64,000 nucleotides of DNA, taken from Capronia americana (taxonomy: Eukaryota > Ascomycota > Eurotiomycetes > Chaetothyriales > Herpotrichiellaceae). The DNA lies in the NCBI GenBank assembly GCA_016110215.1, contig JADWQD010000009.1:1676093-1740092 (forward strand), in the 5' to 3' direction. A model generated the notes under the pieces. The model searched no databases. It was not told the origin of the DNA and was given only the letters and a program-made list of their open reading frames with translations. Positions 31,249 to 42,606 of the stretch are shown piece after piece. Both the position numbers and the translations under genes were made by a program. Position 1 is the stretch's first letter. Each line of letters opens with the position of its first letter.

Positions 31249-32796
31249 GGTTGCCGAGTAGTCGAGTTGGAATATGCTAAATTAAAGTACCAAAGATGTC
31301 TGTTGCGGTGCTGGAATGAAGGAAGCGAGAGGTGATAGTGTAGAACGACTGTGGTAAGGAAATAAGACAATAGGAAATAGCTGTAGCGATTGTTGTAGTT
31401 GTAGTTGTGGTTGTTTGTTGTGTGATGATCAAGACAGCTGTTGATGGGGAGGCACCTACCTTCTTATACAGCAAGATCGAGTTCAAGCTGTGGTGTGCCA
31501 TCATCGTAGGCTTGGTGGCAGTCAAGGCGTAACATTGCTCAATGGGTGTTGTGAGGACGAGGTATTTTGCTCATGGCGTTGAGGCTCAGAAAGCTGCCGC
31601 AACATTGGGATGGTGGACGAAAGCTACCACTGTAGAAACAACGAGATGATTGGCTCGCATAAGGATGTTCATGCGAGACATTCGAAGATGGAGGCTGAAA
31701 GAGCACAGCTCAGTGACAGCTCGACACCTCATCTGGTGACGTCGCGACGGGAAGAGAAAGCCGCAGAGGCGCAGCAAGCCAATTATGCTTCGTGCGGCTA
31801 GCCCTATTATGGTGGTGTGAGCCGGGGAGCAGGGACAGAAGGTTTACCGATGCGAGAAACAACGCGAAACTCAATAGGGTGGCATTCTTCGGTGGCATCC
31901 GTGAGTACTTTGCTTGTCACTCTCTTTCCTACGGCAACATGCGGGGTTTGTGATGCGACGAGTTGATGAGGACTGGGGATTCTATTTTTGTCCTTGCACC
32001 AATAGTCCACTGTAGCAAACCGCGTCATGTGTTTTCCTGAACATGCTGTGTGGCTGTCTACCGTGGTATCTGTGGAAAACCTAAGTGGCGCACACTTAGC
32101 TTTCTGAAATATTTTACATGCTATTATTGGTGTACTTGAGCAGCGTGTAAGGTACAGAATAAATTCTGCCAAACGATTATTGGTTAGCATGAAAGATTCT
32201 AAGAGCCGGTGAGAGTGCTCAGGTCTCTGAGTAAGGTCGCTGAGTACCTCGTAACGAGGTAAGGCTTTGATTTCCGCGTACTCGGTAGCTACCGAGCTCC
32301 CTAGGTGCTATTCGTTGGTCTTGGGGAATGACATCAGTTTCACTTGGGATTCAGAAATCCTCTTGCCCTCACAGTATCCTTGCCTTTGCTTCACCCGCAT
32401 TTACTTCCCTTGCGCTTCCCTTTGATATGATTCCGGCGGCAGTTTGGAGCTTAAGCGCCTGCTGCAACGATGATTCTGGGTATCATTAAAGGCCATTTCC
32501 AGTTCGAGAATCGGTCGTACACGAAACAAATTACTAATACGCGGCCGTTGTTTCGGCAGTCGTGAATGGTGAAAGCCACCGCAATCCTCAGGACACGGTC
32601 GTCAGCGCTAGGATGACAACAGTAACACAATCTCTCCTGAACGCGGGTCGTGGATGAGCAGGAACGAAGAGACTCCAATTCTGCAATTAAGGCGACCAGC
32701 TTGCGACCAAGCAAGCCCGGCATAGAAATACGATGGCCTTCAACGCCAGTCTACCTACAGTACCTGTGCCGTGTGACAATTTCTGTTGAGGCAAAC
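31249..32796. other. 1.5-kb gene-poor region with palindromic repeats
   Basis: Upstream of the YCGFGT-module gene (a minus-strand TATAAG lies at about 31465) and of the second P450. Contains TACCTCG-TAA-CGAGGTA (32245..32261) and the perfect palindrome CTCGGTAGCTACCGAG (32281..32296). Short frames at 31807..32190 (-) and 31610..31801 (+) show no domain. Confidence 0.6.
32245..32296. repeat. Pair of palindromic elements
   Basis: TACCTCGTAACGAGGTA and, 19 bases on, CTCGGTAGCTACCGAG. They resemble the palindrome at 12108 in sequence (ACCGAG/CTCGGT core); both sites also follow an AGGTCTCT stretch. Possibly remnants of one short repeat family. Confidence 0.5.
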
Positions 32797-34835
32797 ATGG
32801 CATTTCTGTTTCTCGTGCTGCTGTGCCAGGCGCTGCTTGTATTGGCGCTGGTGCTTCGAATTGTCTATAGACTGACCTTGCACCCATTGTCACGCTTTCC
32901 CGGTCCCAGATTGGCCGCCGCGACCAATTTGTATGCGGTCTACTACGACCTGGCGTCGAAAGACTCGCTGGTCAAACACCTCAAAGCCCTTCACGACAAA
33001 TATGGTCAGCAGCACCCGACACCCGACACCAGAGGAAGCATGCTGAAAGGAAGCAGGACCAATCGTACGCGTTCGCCCAGAAGAACTGCATATCTTCGAT
33101 TGGGACGCCTACCGCACGTAAGTCAGCCGGTGGCATGCTCGGGAGAGGCAGGGCAAGACTGCTGATGGTACGATTTCAGGGTATTCAAGTCCGGATCCGA
33201 CTTCAATCGGGCCCCCGAGTTCTACAATGCTCCCCAAGTCGATGGCAGTTTTCTAAATGTTAGCGATGGACGCGTTGCTAAGCCTCACCGAGACCTTTTC
33301 GTCCAGGCCTTTTCAAAGGCTCAAATCAACGGCCTTGAGCCGCTCATACACGAGAAGGTCAACCTCTTCCTGCATCGGCTCAAAGAAGAGGCAGCCCAGA
33401 ATGAACCAATTGACCTTGACCTGGCCTTTGAATGCTTGACCTCAGATGTAACAATGTATTATTGCTATCAAATGAGTTTGGGCCTACTCAATGCCCCCAA
33501 CTTCCGGCCAAATCTGATCGTCGAACTTCACGAATTTTCCCCTATTGTACCCTTCTTCCAATGTAAGTAAGCTTGCATCTCTCCATCGTGGTTCCGGCTG
33601 CAAGACTGGTGGTTGCGCAAGCAGCTCACCGGGCATGGGAGTCACCTCGTGAACTGCAGCATTGACGACAAACTGACTTGCGAAACCCGCATACAGACTT
33701 TCCAAATACCGGCAACGTCTTGAACAAAGTGGTTTTCTCATTGCTGCCAGAGAATGTGGTCAAGGCATGCTTTCCAGCCGCCGCTTCAATGAAGGACATG
33801 ATGAATGTGAGTTTTTAGCACTCCTGGTCCCGGAATCAACACTGAAGCATCAAAGCAATGTAAAGAGCTCATCAACTCTCTTGCTCGAGCGCCGCCCGAC
33901 TCGAAAGAAGTGGCATCATCAATCTTCCGTACCGCTCTCAGCCCCGACCGCGAGAAGGGGCAATACATCGCAACGTCGAGGGAACTGGCAGCTGACGCGG
34001 TGCTTATGTTCCTGGCGGGAACCGACACGACAGCGCATGCACTGACGTTTGGCACTTGGGAAATGATCAAGAGACCTGAGCTCTGGACTAAGCTGCGTCA
34101 GGAAGTCACGTCGATCCTTCCGGAGACGCAGGGCCTTGCCCGGCTGACCGATCTCGAAACCTTGCCATTTCTCGTAAGTCGGAACCACGAAGACGGTGTC
34201 CCTGAGATATATGCTAATTATGTAAACTCTCCAGCGCGGTGTGGTGAAAGAATCCCTTCGGTTTTCTATGGGGACATGCGCCCGTCTTCCTCGTGTTGTG
34301 CCCCAGCAAGGGGCAGTGCTTTGTGGAGAGACTGTTGCCCCCGGAGTAAGTTTGTCTCTGATCTAGACGCCTTGCCGCCAAAAAACTCACAAAGACATCA
34401 GACACGGGTGTCCTTTTCTCACTACGTGTACAATAACGACCCTACAATCTTCTCGGATCCGTTTTCATTCCGACCGGAACGCTGGATGGGACCAAACACA
34501 GATGAACTTGAGAAGCACATGGTTAGCTTCTCGCGCGGAAGTCGCAGTTGCATCGGAATGAAGTACGTTCAATCCAACCTGCCCTTCTCCCGGCCCTCAT
34601 CTGGATGGGCGCCTTCACGAGAAGATCAACAACTATGACTGCAAGCTTTTTCAACTATTTCTTGCTGATCGGATCTTCTAGCTTGGCCTATGCCGAACTC
34701 TATACCACATTTGCCCATCTTGCTCGCCGATTTGATTTAGTGAATGCTGGTACAACAAGCGAGATGATGGACTGGACCGACGCCTTTACGCCCCGGTTCA
34801 GGGGGAATCTGAAGGTTCAGCTCAGAGCATGCTAG
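32797..34835 (+). CDS. Cytochrome P450, trichodiene-oxygenase-like
   Basis: Eight exons: 32797..33004, 33057..33117, 33180..33562, 33697..33806, 33856..34173, 34235..34345, 34402..34562, 34682..34835; 501 residues. Every join keeps frame and rebuilds P450 sequence, so the gene looks intact despite its fragmented frames. An N-terminal membrane anchor (MAFLFLVLLCQALLVLALVL) is followed by the hinge LHPLSRFPGPRLAA, YGPIVRVRPEELHIF, the I-helix MFLAGTDTTAHAL, KESLRF (ExxR), RPERWMG, and the heme loop FSRGSRSCIGM with Cys at about 447. Sequence style matches fungal P450s often annotated as trichodiene oxygenase or pisatin demethylase-like; no trichothecene genes are present, so the substrate is unknown. 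Intron-rich, in contrast to the intronless P450 at 13-15 kb. Confidence 0.9.
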
Positions 34836-35183
34836 ACGTGGCAGGGAAGGAAGAATGCAAACTACGCTGTTTTCTACTTGGGATTCCAGCCGATGGTCCA
34901 AGGCATATTTCGACGCCGCACTCCCAACGGGCGTTGCATTTGCTTGCCAGAGACACGCGAAGCGCGCAGGAAACTAGCAGTCGGCATCAGAGATAGCGAC
35001 CCCAACCAGGCAAGATGGAAATCACGAGGGGCCACGAAGCTAATGCAATGCATGGCCCTTCGGTATGGAGCCAATGATGTTTGTCCTTCCCCCCATTCTG
35101 CCTTGCGACACCCCCAATCCTTCTTCCTCCTCGTCTACGATATATGTACCCAGCCTGACCTGCCCAACACCCGTCCAACTCGA

Positions 35184-35228
<45 letters not shown>

Positions 35229-35330
35229 GCTCTCCAAAGTCCCCCAACCCAAGAATGAACTCCACCTTCCTGCTGAATGAAATCTTTGCAGTGATTACCT
35301 GGCTCCCATCATCAGCGTTGCAACCCAAAT
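34836..35330. other. Intergenic with CT microsatellite upstream of the Clr5 gene
   Basis: About 500 bases. The pyrimidine tract lies about 95 bases before the Clr5-protein ATG. Open frames through the tract are repeat artefacts. Confidence 0.65.
35184..35235. repeat. (CT)n microsatellite
   Basis: About 50 bases of nearly pure CT with two or three interruptions. CT tracts are common just upstream of fungal transcription starts; this one lies immediately before the Clr5 gene. Confidence 0.85.
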
Positions 35331-37568
35331 ATGGTTCTCAGAGCGACATATCCCGACGCCGCCTCCGGATGGCAGCCTCACCGGGCTACGATCACTCGAC
35401 TCTACCGGGATGAAGGCCGCCCGCTGAAAGAGGTGATGGTGATTATGGCAGAACAGCACGGCTTCAAAGCAACGTAAGTATATTCTCCGTTCTGGTACTG
35501 TACTCAACACAACACCTAACCGGCCTCAGCCCGAAGATGTATAAAGCGCGCATCGCGCGATGGGGTCTTGACAAGAAGAACAAACGCCACGAGGTCAAGG
35601 AGATCCTGTGGCGGCGTGCCAGTAGGAAGCTCCTCGGTAAGGAATCGGAGTTCATCCTCGGCGGGCAAGTTGTCGACATGACCGATGTCGAGCGATACGC
35701 CAGACGCGCAGGATTGGATTTATACCCGAAGCATTGTTCGCGCGCCGAGTCGTCAGCAGTCATCCGCGACCTTGTCTGCTACACCCCGCCACCTTCGCCG
35801 CTGCCTTTGGACGCTCCTGTCCCTCTGCAGAATATTGAGAAGTTCCTCCACTCCTTCAGTCTCTTCGTGGGCGACTCGCTCAAGTCAGGGCTGTGGAAGC
35901 TCGGCAAGGATGTCATGGGTTTCGCGTGCGTCCTTGGCGTCGAATATCCGACCAGTCCTCGTGATCGTTTCTTCCTCGCCGTCGAGAGAGGTGTCAGGAG
36001 GTATGGCCTGGGAGACGTATCGCAGGCTTATCGGCAGTGGCGCGCGGCGTTTCGTGAGCTGCAAGTCGTCGTCGAGGCTCGAAGACCGTCGCAACTCCTT
36101 TGCCTCGTCGAGCTGGTGGCACACCTGGCGGAATGCAAGGACGAAGTGGCAAACCTCCTGCTACGTTACCTCGGCGATTTGGTCAACGGGCCTGTCCATC
36201 CCGACGCTCGGGTGTCGATGCTTCAGAGTCTGAGTCGGCTCCAGGCTCAGGACCTGGTTGGACTGACTCAGGCGTCGCAAGAGTGCTCTCGCAACGCCTT
36301 TTCCCGCCATTTCTACAGGGAGTCTTTCTTTCTTCTAGACTCCGAGACCATCTTGATGGACTCGAATGTCGAATCGCACGAGCGGAGCCCGCAACTGAGT
36401 GGCCTGCTTTTGGGCTGGGAGCCTTATGATGTCGGAGCGCTCCGCGCGGCAAGAAGTGTGATGGAGATCCTCATGGCGTCCGAGCGGTACGAGGAAGCCG
36501 AACACATCACCTGGATCCACATTCAGCGGATGCACGAAATGCACTACGACGGTGTGTTGGGAGGTGCCTTTTCCCACGCCTACAGCTACCTGACACACCT
36601 GTACCTCATGGCGCAGGACTACGAAAAGGCCTACCATTGTACGCTCTTGAAAGTCGAGAACTACTACAAGGTGCTAGAATGTCGGACCGATCTGCCCGAA
36701 GATTTTATCTTGTCGTCGTTCGACCTGTTGTCGTCACTGGCGGAAAAGCTGCAAATGGACAAAGAAGCAGAGAACTGGCGGCGAAAACACACGATGCTCA
36801 AAGCCCACACTGACGCATTGGCAGAAATGGAGCTCTCATGCCTCAGGAGCTCCGGTGCCCAAGCGAGCAGCCAGAGAGGCCAAAGTGGCAGCATCAACGC
36901 CCAGAGTCTTGCCGGACAAAGCCAGTCTTCGCCTTCTCCGTCGCCGGAAGAAATGTCAGGAATCTCGGTGGAAGACATCCGCAAATGCGACTGCCACACT
37001 CTCGCCCAAATAAGGATTCAGAGCGAGACACATCAAGCCAACGACACCGGGCTTCTTCGCACCTCGTGAGTAATTCTCGCCCGTGGTGGTCTGCCGATCG
37101 CCCACGCGACCATTGTCGATGAGGACTAACAAAGAGGGGAGATCCAGCGCAGCTACGACAGAACCTCCAAGCCTCTACGAAGATGTCGACATGTCGTCGG
37201 GGAACTCACAATCAGCCACGCCAGACGAGTCACACCCCGACCTAACAGTGCACTCCTATGTGCAGGAAAGGCCCGAGCGGTGCGACAGCCGCCCACCACC
37301 TGACGGTGCTGGAAACAAAGGAGAGGGGTCGTTGCCTACGAGTACAAACACGCACAGCAGACCGCTCAGTGTAGAGTGGCGACGATGGCGATCGCTTCCG
37401 CCTTTTGGTGGTAGTGGTAGTGGTAGCGGCAGTGGTGAAGGTGAACGTGAAGGGGAAGGTGAGAGAGCTGAAACAAACCGATATCCCTTCGGCCATGTAC
37501 GCAAACAAATCCCTTGCTCGTCGGACCGGGATGTGGCAAGAGGGCACGAACACACCTGCCGTCTCTGA
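35331..37568 (+). CDS. Clr5-domain protein
   Basis: Three exons: 35331..35473, 35530..37065, 37148..37568; 699 residues. The Clr5 domain (residues about 14-65) spans the first intron: WQPHRATITRLYRDEGRPLKEVMVIMAEQHGFKAT joined to PKMYKARIARWGLDKKNK. This is a fungal helical domain named after a fission-yeast silencing factor. The central region (about 130-450) is helical, with TPR-like repeats (EHITWIHIQRMHEMHYDGVLGGAFSHAYSYLTHLYLMAQDYEKAYHCTLLKVENYYK). The last exon adds a low-complexity tail with GSGSGSGSGEGEREGEGE; the join at 37065/37148 (branch CTAAC) removes a stop at 37067..37069. If that intron is not used, the protein ends 139 residues earlier. Likely a nuclear or regulatory protein; partner and target unknown. 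Confidence 0.82.
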
Positions 37569-38130
37569 GCCGGGTGTAAGGTGTTGAATCTGAAGCGGGC
37601 ATGAGCATAGCCACGAGCACGAGCACGAGTGTCACCTGCCTGGCCCACCTGCCCGCCGGGCCACTGGTCTGCAGTCTACCGCCGGCTGGCCAGGAAGTTC
37701 TCAGGAGAGCACTCGATTGCTAAAGGACAACAAGACGAACTTACGAGTATGAAATACTGTGTTAATGCATGCCATGGAGTTTGGTATTCATCTGCAAGTT
37801 CTCTCCTCTGGTGGGATGGAACTATGTATTAATGGCATGTTTATTGCGAGGCTTCAATCCGGGGCGGCTGTTTTCTGCCACCCACGGAGCCATCCTTAGT
37901 AGTTTCGTCCCAGTCGTGATCCATATCATCTCGTCTACGCGCTGTGTATAATATCACCAAGCTGCTCATGCAACCAACACATCCAATATTCTGCACGTCG
38001 TCTCCAGGTCAATGGCAAGTAATGATGTATCAGGAGTGGCGTGCTAAGGAATCCATCGTGATTCAGTCCGGATTCTCCGGCGGATGTTCACCAGCCCAGA
38101 GATACCATCTTGCAGGGCCGCGTGCAGGCG
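37569..38130. other. Convergent intergenic region
   Basis: 560 bases between two 3' ends. A GAGCAC repeat lies at about 37615..37627 and TACGAGTATG at 37742. No gene seen. Confidence 0.6.
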
Positions 38131-41100
38131 CTAAGTCGTGTTGGTGCTGTTGTCTGCATCCGCTGGCACGACTGTCTCTTCATTCGCAGTTGATCTTTCC
38201 GCTTCGGAAGCTTCCGGCCAGCACTCCTGAACACCATCAACCGTCGACGCTGGCCCCGGTACCGTAGTCGGCTTTTCTTGACTTGGGTGCGTGTCAACCT
38301 CATATGGGTCATGGTGTTCTTCTCTGGACCAGAACCATCCTCCTCTTTCCCATTTTCCAGGCTCGTAAAGACATTGGTCCCGAGCCTCCTTATCCACGAT
38401 GCCCTTAAGCAAGAGGTCAACGCGTTTGAAATCTACTGGTTTCAGTATCCACCCGTCAAACCCGGTCTCGATATATTTGTTGCGCTCCTTTTCGACCAGT
38501 GAAGCAGACACAGCGAAGATGGGTACCCGTCCATTCTGTCCGGCTCTACTGGACAGACACGACCTGCCCTGGGTCTTTTCGTAAGATCGAATCATCTTAG
38601 TTGAGCTGAAGCCATCCACGATGGGCATCTGAAGATCCATCAAGATGGCATCGAACGAGGCAGACTGTGCTCCGTAAGCCGAGGAACACTCTTCACCGTT
38701 CACCGTCATGTAGGCGGAATGGCCGAGTTTCTCCAGACGCTTTTTCATGATCTTGCTGTTGATCGGGTCGTCTTCCGCAACCAGCACGGAAAAATTGTCG
38801 GCCGGGCTCGCTTTGCTGACTTCGGTGGTGTCAGATCGGGAACACTCTGAGCCTGGCTCTGCGAAGAGTAATCTCGGTCCTATCTTTGAACCACTAGCCT
38901 CGTCCTGCTGGTCATCAGGTACTCGGACGGGTCGAAGGGGCGTTGCAGAATCCTTCACTTTTTCCCAGCCGCCTGTCCGTAACGCGGACTTCAACTCTTT
39001 CGGCGAAGGTAGGCTTTTTGATTTCAGTGAACTGACGGGGGACCCGAGAGATCGGCGGTGGAGTGATTCACCCGGCGCCGGTCCAGGACTACTGGTCCTC
39101 TGCTCAGTGAATTGTAGAGGCTGCTGGATCGCGTCAATGAGTCTGTCCGCGTCACTCTTTCTGCTGGCGTCGCTTTTCATGCTCATGGCACTCCTCAAGC
39201 TTGTCAGGCTATTCATACTGTCCCCACTTGTCCTTCGGGGCGCAGAAGCAGGCCTCGTACCCAGTGAATCTGGGCCGTTTGGCGGGTTTCTGTAGACCAG
39301 TGTGACCTCGCCTTCCTGTTGGCTAGGTGAGATTGCCGGCCGAGAGCCAGGACCAGGCGATGCAGACTGATGCGTGAGTGGAGCAGGATCCGAGCCGCCA
39401 GTGTTGAAACCCAGAACAATCACGAATCTCGATCCTTTTCCTTCTTCCGTCTTCACTCGAAGCTGACCGTTCATGTTCCGAATGGTGCGTGCAACCAGAG
39501 CAAGTCCAAGCCCCAGTGTTGCATTCCCAGACTGTGGCTGGTCGGGTACCGAGTTGGCGATGATGGACTTAGCGTCCGGCAAATCCTCCTCGTACGAGAC
39601 TTCCTCTAGCTCTTTAAACAGGGCATCCACCTTGTCTTGGGACATTCCTGCACCGGAATCCTCAACAACTATCTCTATCTCTGTCTTCCCCGGTTGCGGC
39701 TGTGCAGTCGAACATGGATAGGCTTCCACGACAACGTTTCCTTCCCTCGTGTTTTGTATGGCGTTGGAAATGAGATTCGACACGACTTGTCGGACTCGTC
39801 GATGATCTCCAGTGACGCTCCGTGGCAGGGCTGGCGATATCTCGACCTTGTACTGTATGTTTTTCCGCTTGGCATCACCAATGAACGGATCTGTGGCATC
39901 TTTTATGGTTTGCAGCAGATCCAACGGCTCGTCTTTGACCAATGTCTGGCCGCCTTCTGCTTTCGTGAGATCCAGAAGATCGTTGATGACATAGACCAAT
40001 GACTTCGAGGCAGAATGCGATCTGGCCAAATTTTCTCGCGTATCCTGATCCAGGGCTCCCTCCATTGCGATTTCTAGGTAGTTGATGATCGCATTCAATG
40101 GTGTCCGGACTTCATGTGCAGAATTTGCGAGGAGAAGGCGTGTCAACTGGCTATTCTGCAGCGCAGCTTCCTTCTGGCGCCAGACCTCGATGAATTTGCC
40201 GTAGACGAGGCATAATACTGAAGCGGTTTCGATCTCTTCATCCGTCCAATCTCGGCATCGACCCACGATGGTTTCAGTCCATTGCTTGAAACTCTTCCTC
40301 GGTTCGAGATAGCCCTCAGTGCCTTCTTTCACAAACTTCTCGTAAGGATTGCCTGCCCATTTAACCTCTTGCAACACGCCTCTCCGAAAGAAGGCGATAA
40401 AGTCGTTGCCGCCCGTTGACAGAGGCACAAACAGGACGCCGGCCAGAAACTTCCAGCCTGGGTCGTATCGCAGGTCGGGGAAATCAAGGGTGAAATCCTG
40501 AGAGCAAAAGACGGCGCTCATCCTCCGCATCCGCAGATACTCCACCATGGCAAGAACTTCCTGGAGGTGGCCTCGGGGGTTGCCCAAGATTTTCGTTTCG
40601 TCCCTAATCGAGAGGGCGCCAAGGTCGGCTTCGAATAATTTCAAGAGATCATCGGAGGATGCCACAATGTAGCCCGAAGGATTCTTTGCCGTGGAAGAGG
40701 TGTTGATCAACTTCCGCGCTTGCAACCGCGACGTATATGAGAGTCGTTCCACATTCCTAGAAGCCGTGTCTCCCACCAAGCGGCACATTTTGCGAATGGG
40801 GAACGACACTCTCATGCCTCTCGATCCGTACGTGTGACAGGATATCAGGCCCCACAGTTCGTTAAAGGCACTGATGGAGATAGACATGGAAGATCGGACG
40901 CCCATGTTGGCGAGGTACTTGATATGGATTGGCGACATTGCCCGTAGATTGGCATGCGTCATATCCAGCGGCTTCTCAAGGTCGTCCAAAGTCCTGCATA
41001 CCAGGCGCGATGTTTCTTGATCTCGGTCGTAAAGCAACCGAACCTTGTTGATTTTATACAGGTCCCGTGCCTGCTTAGGGATGTCTGATGCTGGGAAATT

Positions 41101-42606
41101 TAAGCCTTTGTACAGATCCTTGGTCGCTCTAGGATCAACAAGTTCTGCGACAACCCGTCCATTCCAAGCATGGTCGAACTGGTAAACCATCACGCGATGA
41201 AAGCCAGTCAACTCTTTGACGATACCAATTAAAACCTTAAGAAACGTCTGAAGCGTTGGCGCGGTGGCAAGCTGTTCCTGTACCTGAGACATGATGTTGA
41301 ACACCTCCATCGCCGCTGCCTCAGATCTCTTCTTGCGGGCACTCCGCAAGACGCGTAACGGTTTGCTGATGTTCACCGTGCTGTCGATGAGCTCTTCGTG
41401 GGTCGGTTCGCTTCCGAGGGTGTCTTCGGGCATCTCGGGAGTAATCCTGTCTTCTGGGGGGACGAGCGGGTTTGTTGCATCGTCCTCCAACTCGAACTCG
41501 CAGATAATCAAACCAGGGTCTGTTTCAGAAAGGTGCATGGCACACCACAGCCTCCGAGTGCGGGCATGAGGAGGCTTGATAGACAACAGAAAAACATCGG
41601 GGCCACTGGTAACCACATCTCCGGCCCCTTCCTCACGGATAAAGTCGATATGATCCAGCAGGTTGTCAGCTTGTTCATCGCTAAAGATGTCCAAGAAGGA
41701 ATCGATTTTGAAGAGTTGCTGGGGGGTATAACCGATGATCTTGTCCGAATTTTCGCTCGCTACCCGAACGACCAGCTTCTCGTTTTCTTCTCGTAGCGCA
41801 ATGAGAAGTCCAAAGCTCTGAATGGCGCCGGGGATGTGGATAGGCTCATCCTCGCATCTCTGTAGCGTCTCCCCGTCTCGGCCAGTAATGACCGCATGAC
41901 CTTCGTCGGTGACAACATGCATGAACCGTGCCGTGACCAATCCCGTGCCTTGCTGCGCTGGTACGGGCACACCACCGGATACGCTCGAGACTTCTGACTT
42001 GTGGGACGCGACATCATCCGTACCAATATTGGCCAAGACTTGATAGTTGGGGTTGCCGCTGGCTTGAGATACCGAAACAGAGCCGCCCTCTGACGCCTCA
42101 GAGACCGACATGGTTCTCGCCGTGGATACGGGGCTTGGCCCAGAGACACTGTGGCTCGAAGCTCTCCGCCTGGCAGTGAGTCCCATGCCTGGATAACCTC
42201 CAGAAGAGTCTGTACGAGGCATGGGAGTGGCGCCAGGGTCGATTGAAATGGCAGACCGAACCGGAAACACACGGTCAATTGAGCCGGGACTTAATATAGA
42301 CCTACCATCGTCCGACTTGGATGACAATGAGGGCCCCACGAGTGGATCGCCGCTGGAACGGCCGGTGAACATGCTTACTTGTGACGGTACAGGTGGGAGG
42401 GGCACCCATGTCGGCGGGCGTTGTTGACCGCGTCGACTTGGTGATTCCAAAGCGGTGGGATGGGCCGTGGATGACGACGACGGTGCCGTCAAGGTCGAAG
42501 TGTCCGGGTCCGCGGTAGGCTTTGGAGCCTCACGTGAAGGTGGCCTTGACATTGTAGGTAGCGTGTATGTCGCACGAATGGACTCGGCGACGGAGTTGAG
42601 AGGCAC
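38131..42606 (-). CDS. fphA: Fungal phytochrome hybrid histidine kinase
   Basis: Single 4.5-kb exon, 1491 residues, or 1473 if the second ATG (MSRPPSREAPK, 42552) is used. Red/far-red sensor of the group 8 hybrid kinases. The first 225 residues are Ser/Pro-rich and disordered. The PAS region follows with RCEDEPIHIPGAIQSFG, whose Cys (about 251) corresponds to the bilin attachment Cys of bacterial and fungal phytochromes. The GAF domain has FHRVMVYQFD, DPRATKDLYKGLNFPASDIP and RAMSPIHIKYLANMGV; the PHY domain follows. The kinase H-box is NSAHEVRTPLNAI (about residue 832), then N-box NLISNAIQN, G1 VVEDSGAGM and G2 LGLGLAL. A receiver domain near 1270-1400 has VAEDD, phospho-acceptor ILMDLQMP (about 1322) and the conserved K in ILKPV. 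Works with phosphotransfer and MAPK or velvet pathways in other fungi. Confidence 0.95.
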   Translation of the reverse strand: MPLNSVAESIRATYTLPTMSRPPSREAPKPTADPDTSTLTAPSSSSTAHPTALESPSRRGQQRPPTWVPLPPVPSQVSMFTGRSSGDPLVGPSLSSKSDDGRSILSPGSIDRVFPVRSAISIDPGATPMPRTDSSGGYPGMGLTARRRASSHSVSGPSPVSTARTMSVSEASEGGSVSVSQASGNPNYQVLANIGTDDVASHKSEVSSVSGGVPVPAQQGTGLVTARFMHVVTDEGHAVITGRDGETLQRCEDEPIHIPGAIQSFGLLIALREENEKLVVRVASENSDKIIGYTPQQLFKIDSFLDIFSDEQADNLLDHIDFIREEGAGDVVTSGPDVFLLSIKPPHARTRRLWCAMHLSETDPGLIICEFELEDDATNPLVPPEDRITPEMPEDTLGSEPTHEELIDSTVNISKPLRVLRSARKKRSEAAAMEVFNIMSQVQEQLATAPTLQTFLKVLIGIVKELTGFHRVMVYQFDHAWNGRVVAELVDPRATKDLYKGLNFPASDIPKQARDLYKINKVRLLYDRDQETSRLVCRTLDDLEKPLDMTHANLRAMSPIHIKYLANMGVRSSMSISISAFNELWGLISCHTYGSRGMRVSFPIRKMCRLVGDTASRNVERLSYTSRLQARKLINTSSTAKNPSGYIVASSDDLLKLFEADLGALSIRDETKILGNPRGHLQEVLAMVEYLRMRRMSAVFCSQDFTLDFPDLRYDPGWKFLAGVLFVPLSTGGNDFIAFFRRGVLQEVKWAGNPYEKFVKEGTEGYLEPRKSFKQWTETIVGRCRDWTDEEIETASVLCLVYGKFIEVWRQKEAALQNSQLTRLLLANSAHEVRTPLNAIINYLEIAMEGALDQDTRENLARSHSASKSLVYVINDLLDLTKAEGGQTLVKDEPLDLLQTIKDATDPFIGDAKRKNIQYKVEISPALPRSVTGDHRRVRQVVSNLISNAIQNTREGNVVVEAYPCSTAQPQPGKTEIEIVVEDSGAGMSQDKVDALFKELEEVSYEEDLPDAKSIIANSVPDQPQSGNATLGLGLALVARTIRNMNGQLRVKTEEGKGSRFVIVLGFNTGGSDPAPLTHQSASPGPGSRPAISPSQQEGEVTLVYRNPPNGPDSLGTRPASAPRRTSGDSMNSLTSLRSAMSMKSDASRKSDADRLIDAIQQPLQFTEQRTSSPGPAPGESLHRRSLGSPVSSLKSKSLPSPKELKSALRTGGWEKVKDSATPLRPVRVPDDQQDEASGSKIGPRLLFAEPGSECSRSDTTEVSKASPADNFSVLVAEDDPINSKIMKKRLEKLGHSAYMTVNGEECSSAYGAQSASFDAILMDLQMPIVDGFSSTKMIRSYEKTQGRSCLSSRAGQNGRVPIFAVSASLVEKERNKYIETGFDGWILKPVDFKRVDLLLKGIVDKEARDQCLYEPGKWERGGWFWSREEHHDPYEVDTHPSQEKPTTVPGPASTVDGVQECWPEASEAERSTANEETVVPADADNSTNTT

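Noticed and set aside
32797..34835. Second P450 as a pseudogene because no long frame covers it
   Set aside because: Seven GT-AG introns restore a complete 501-residue enzyme with every P450 motif intact.
35065..35328. Several open frames through the CT microsatellite
   Set aside because: They encode only Ser-Leu or Glu-Arg runs generated by the dinucleotide repeat.
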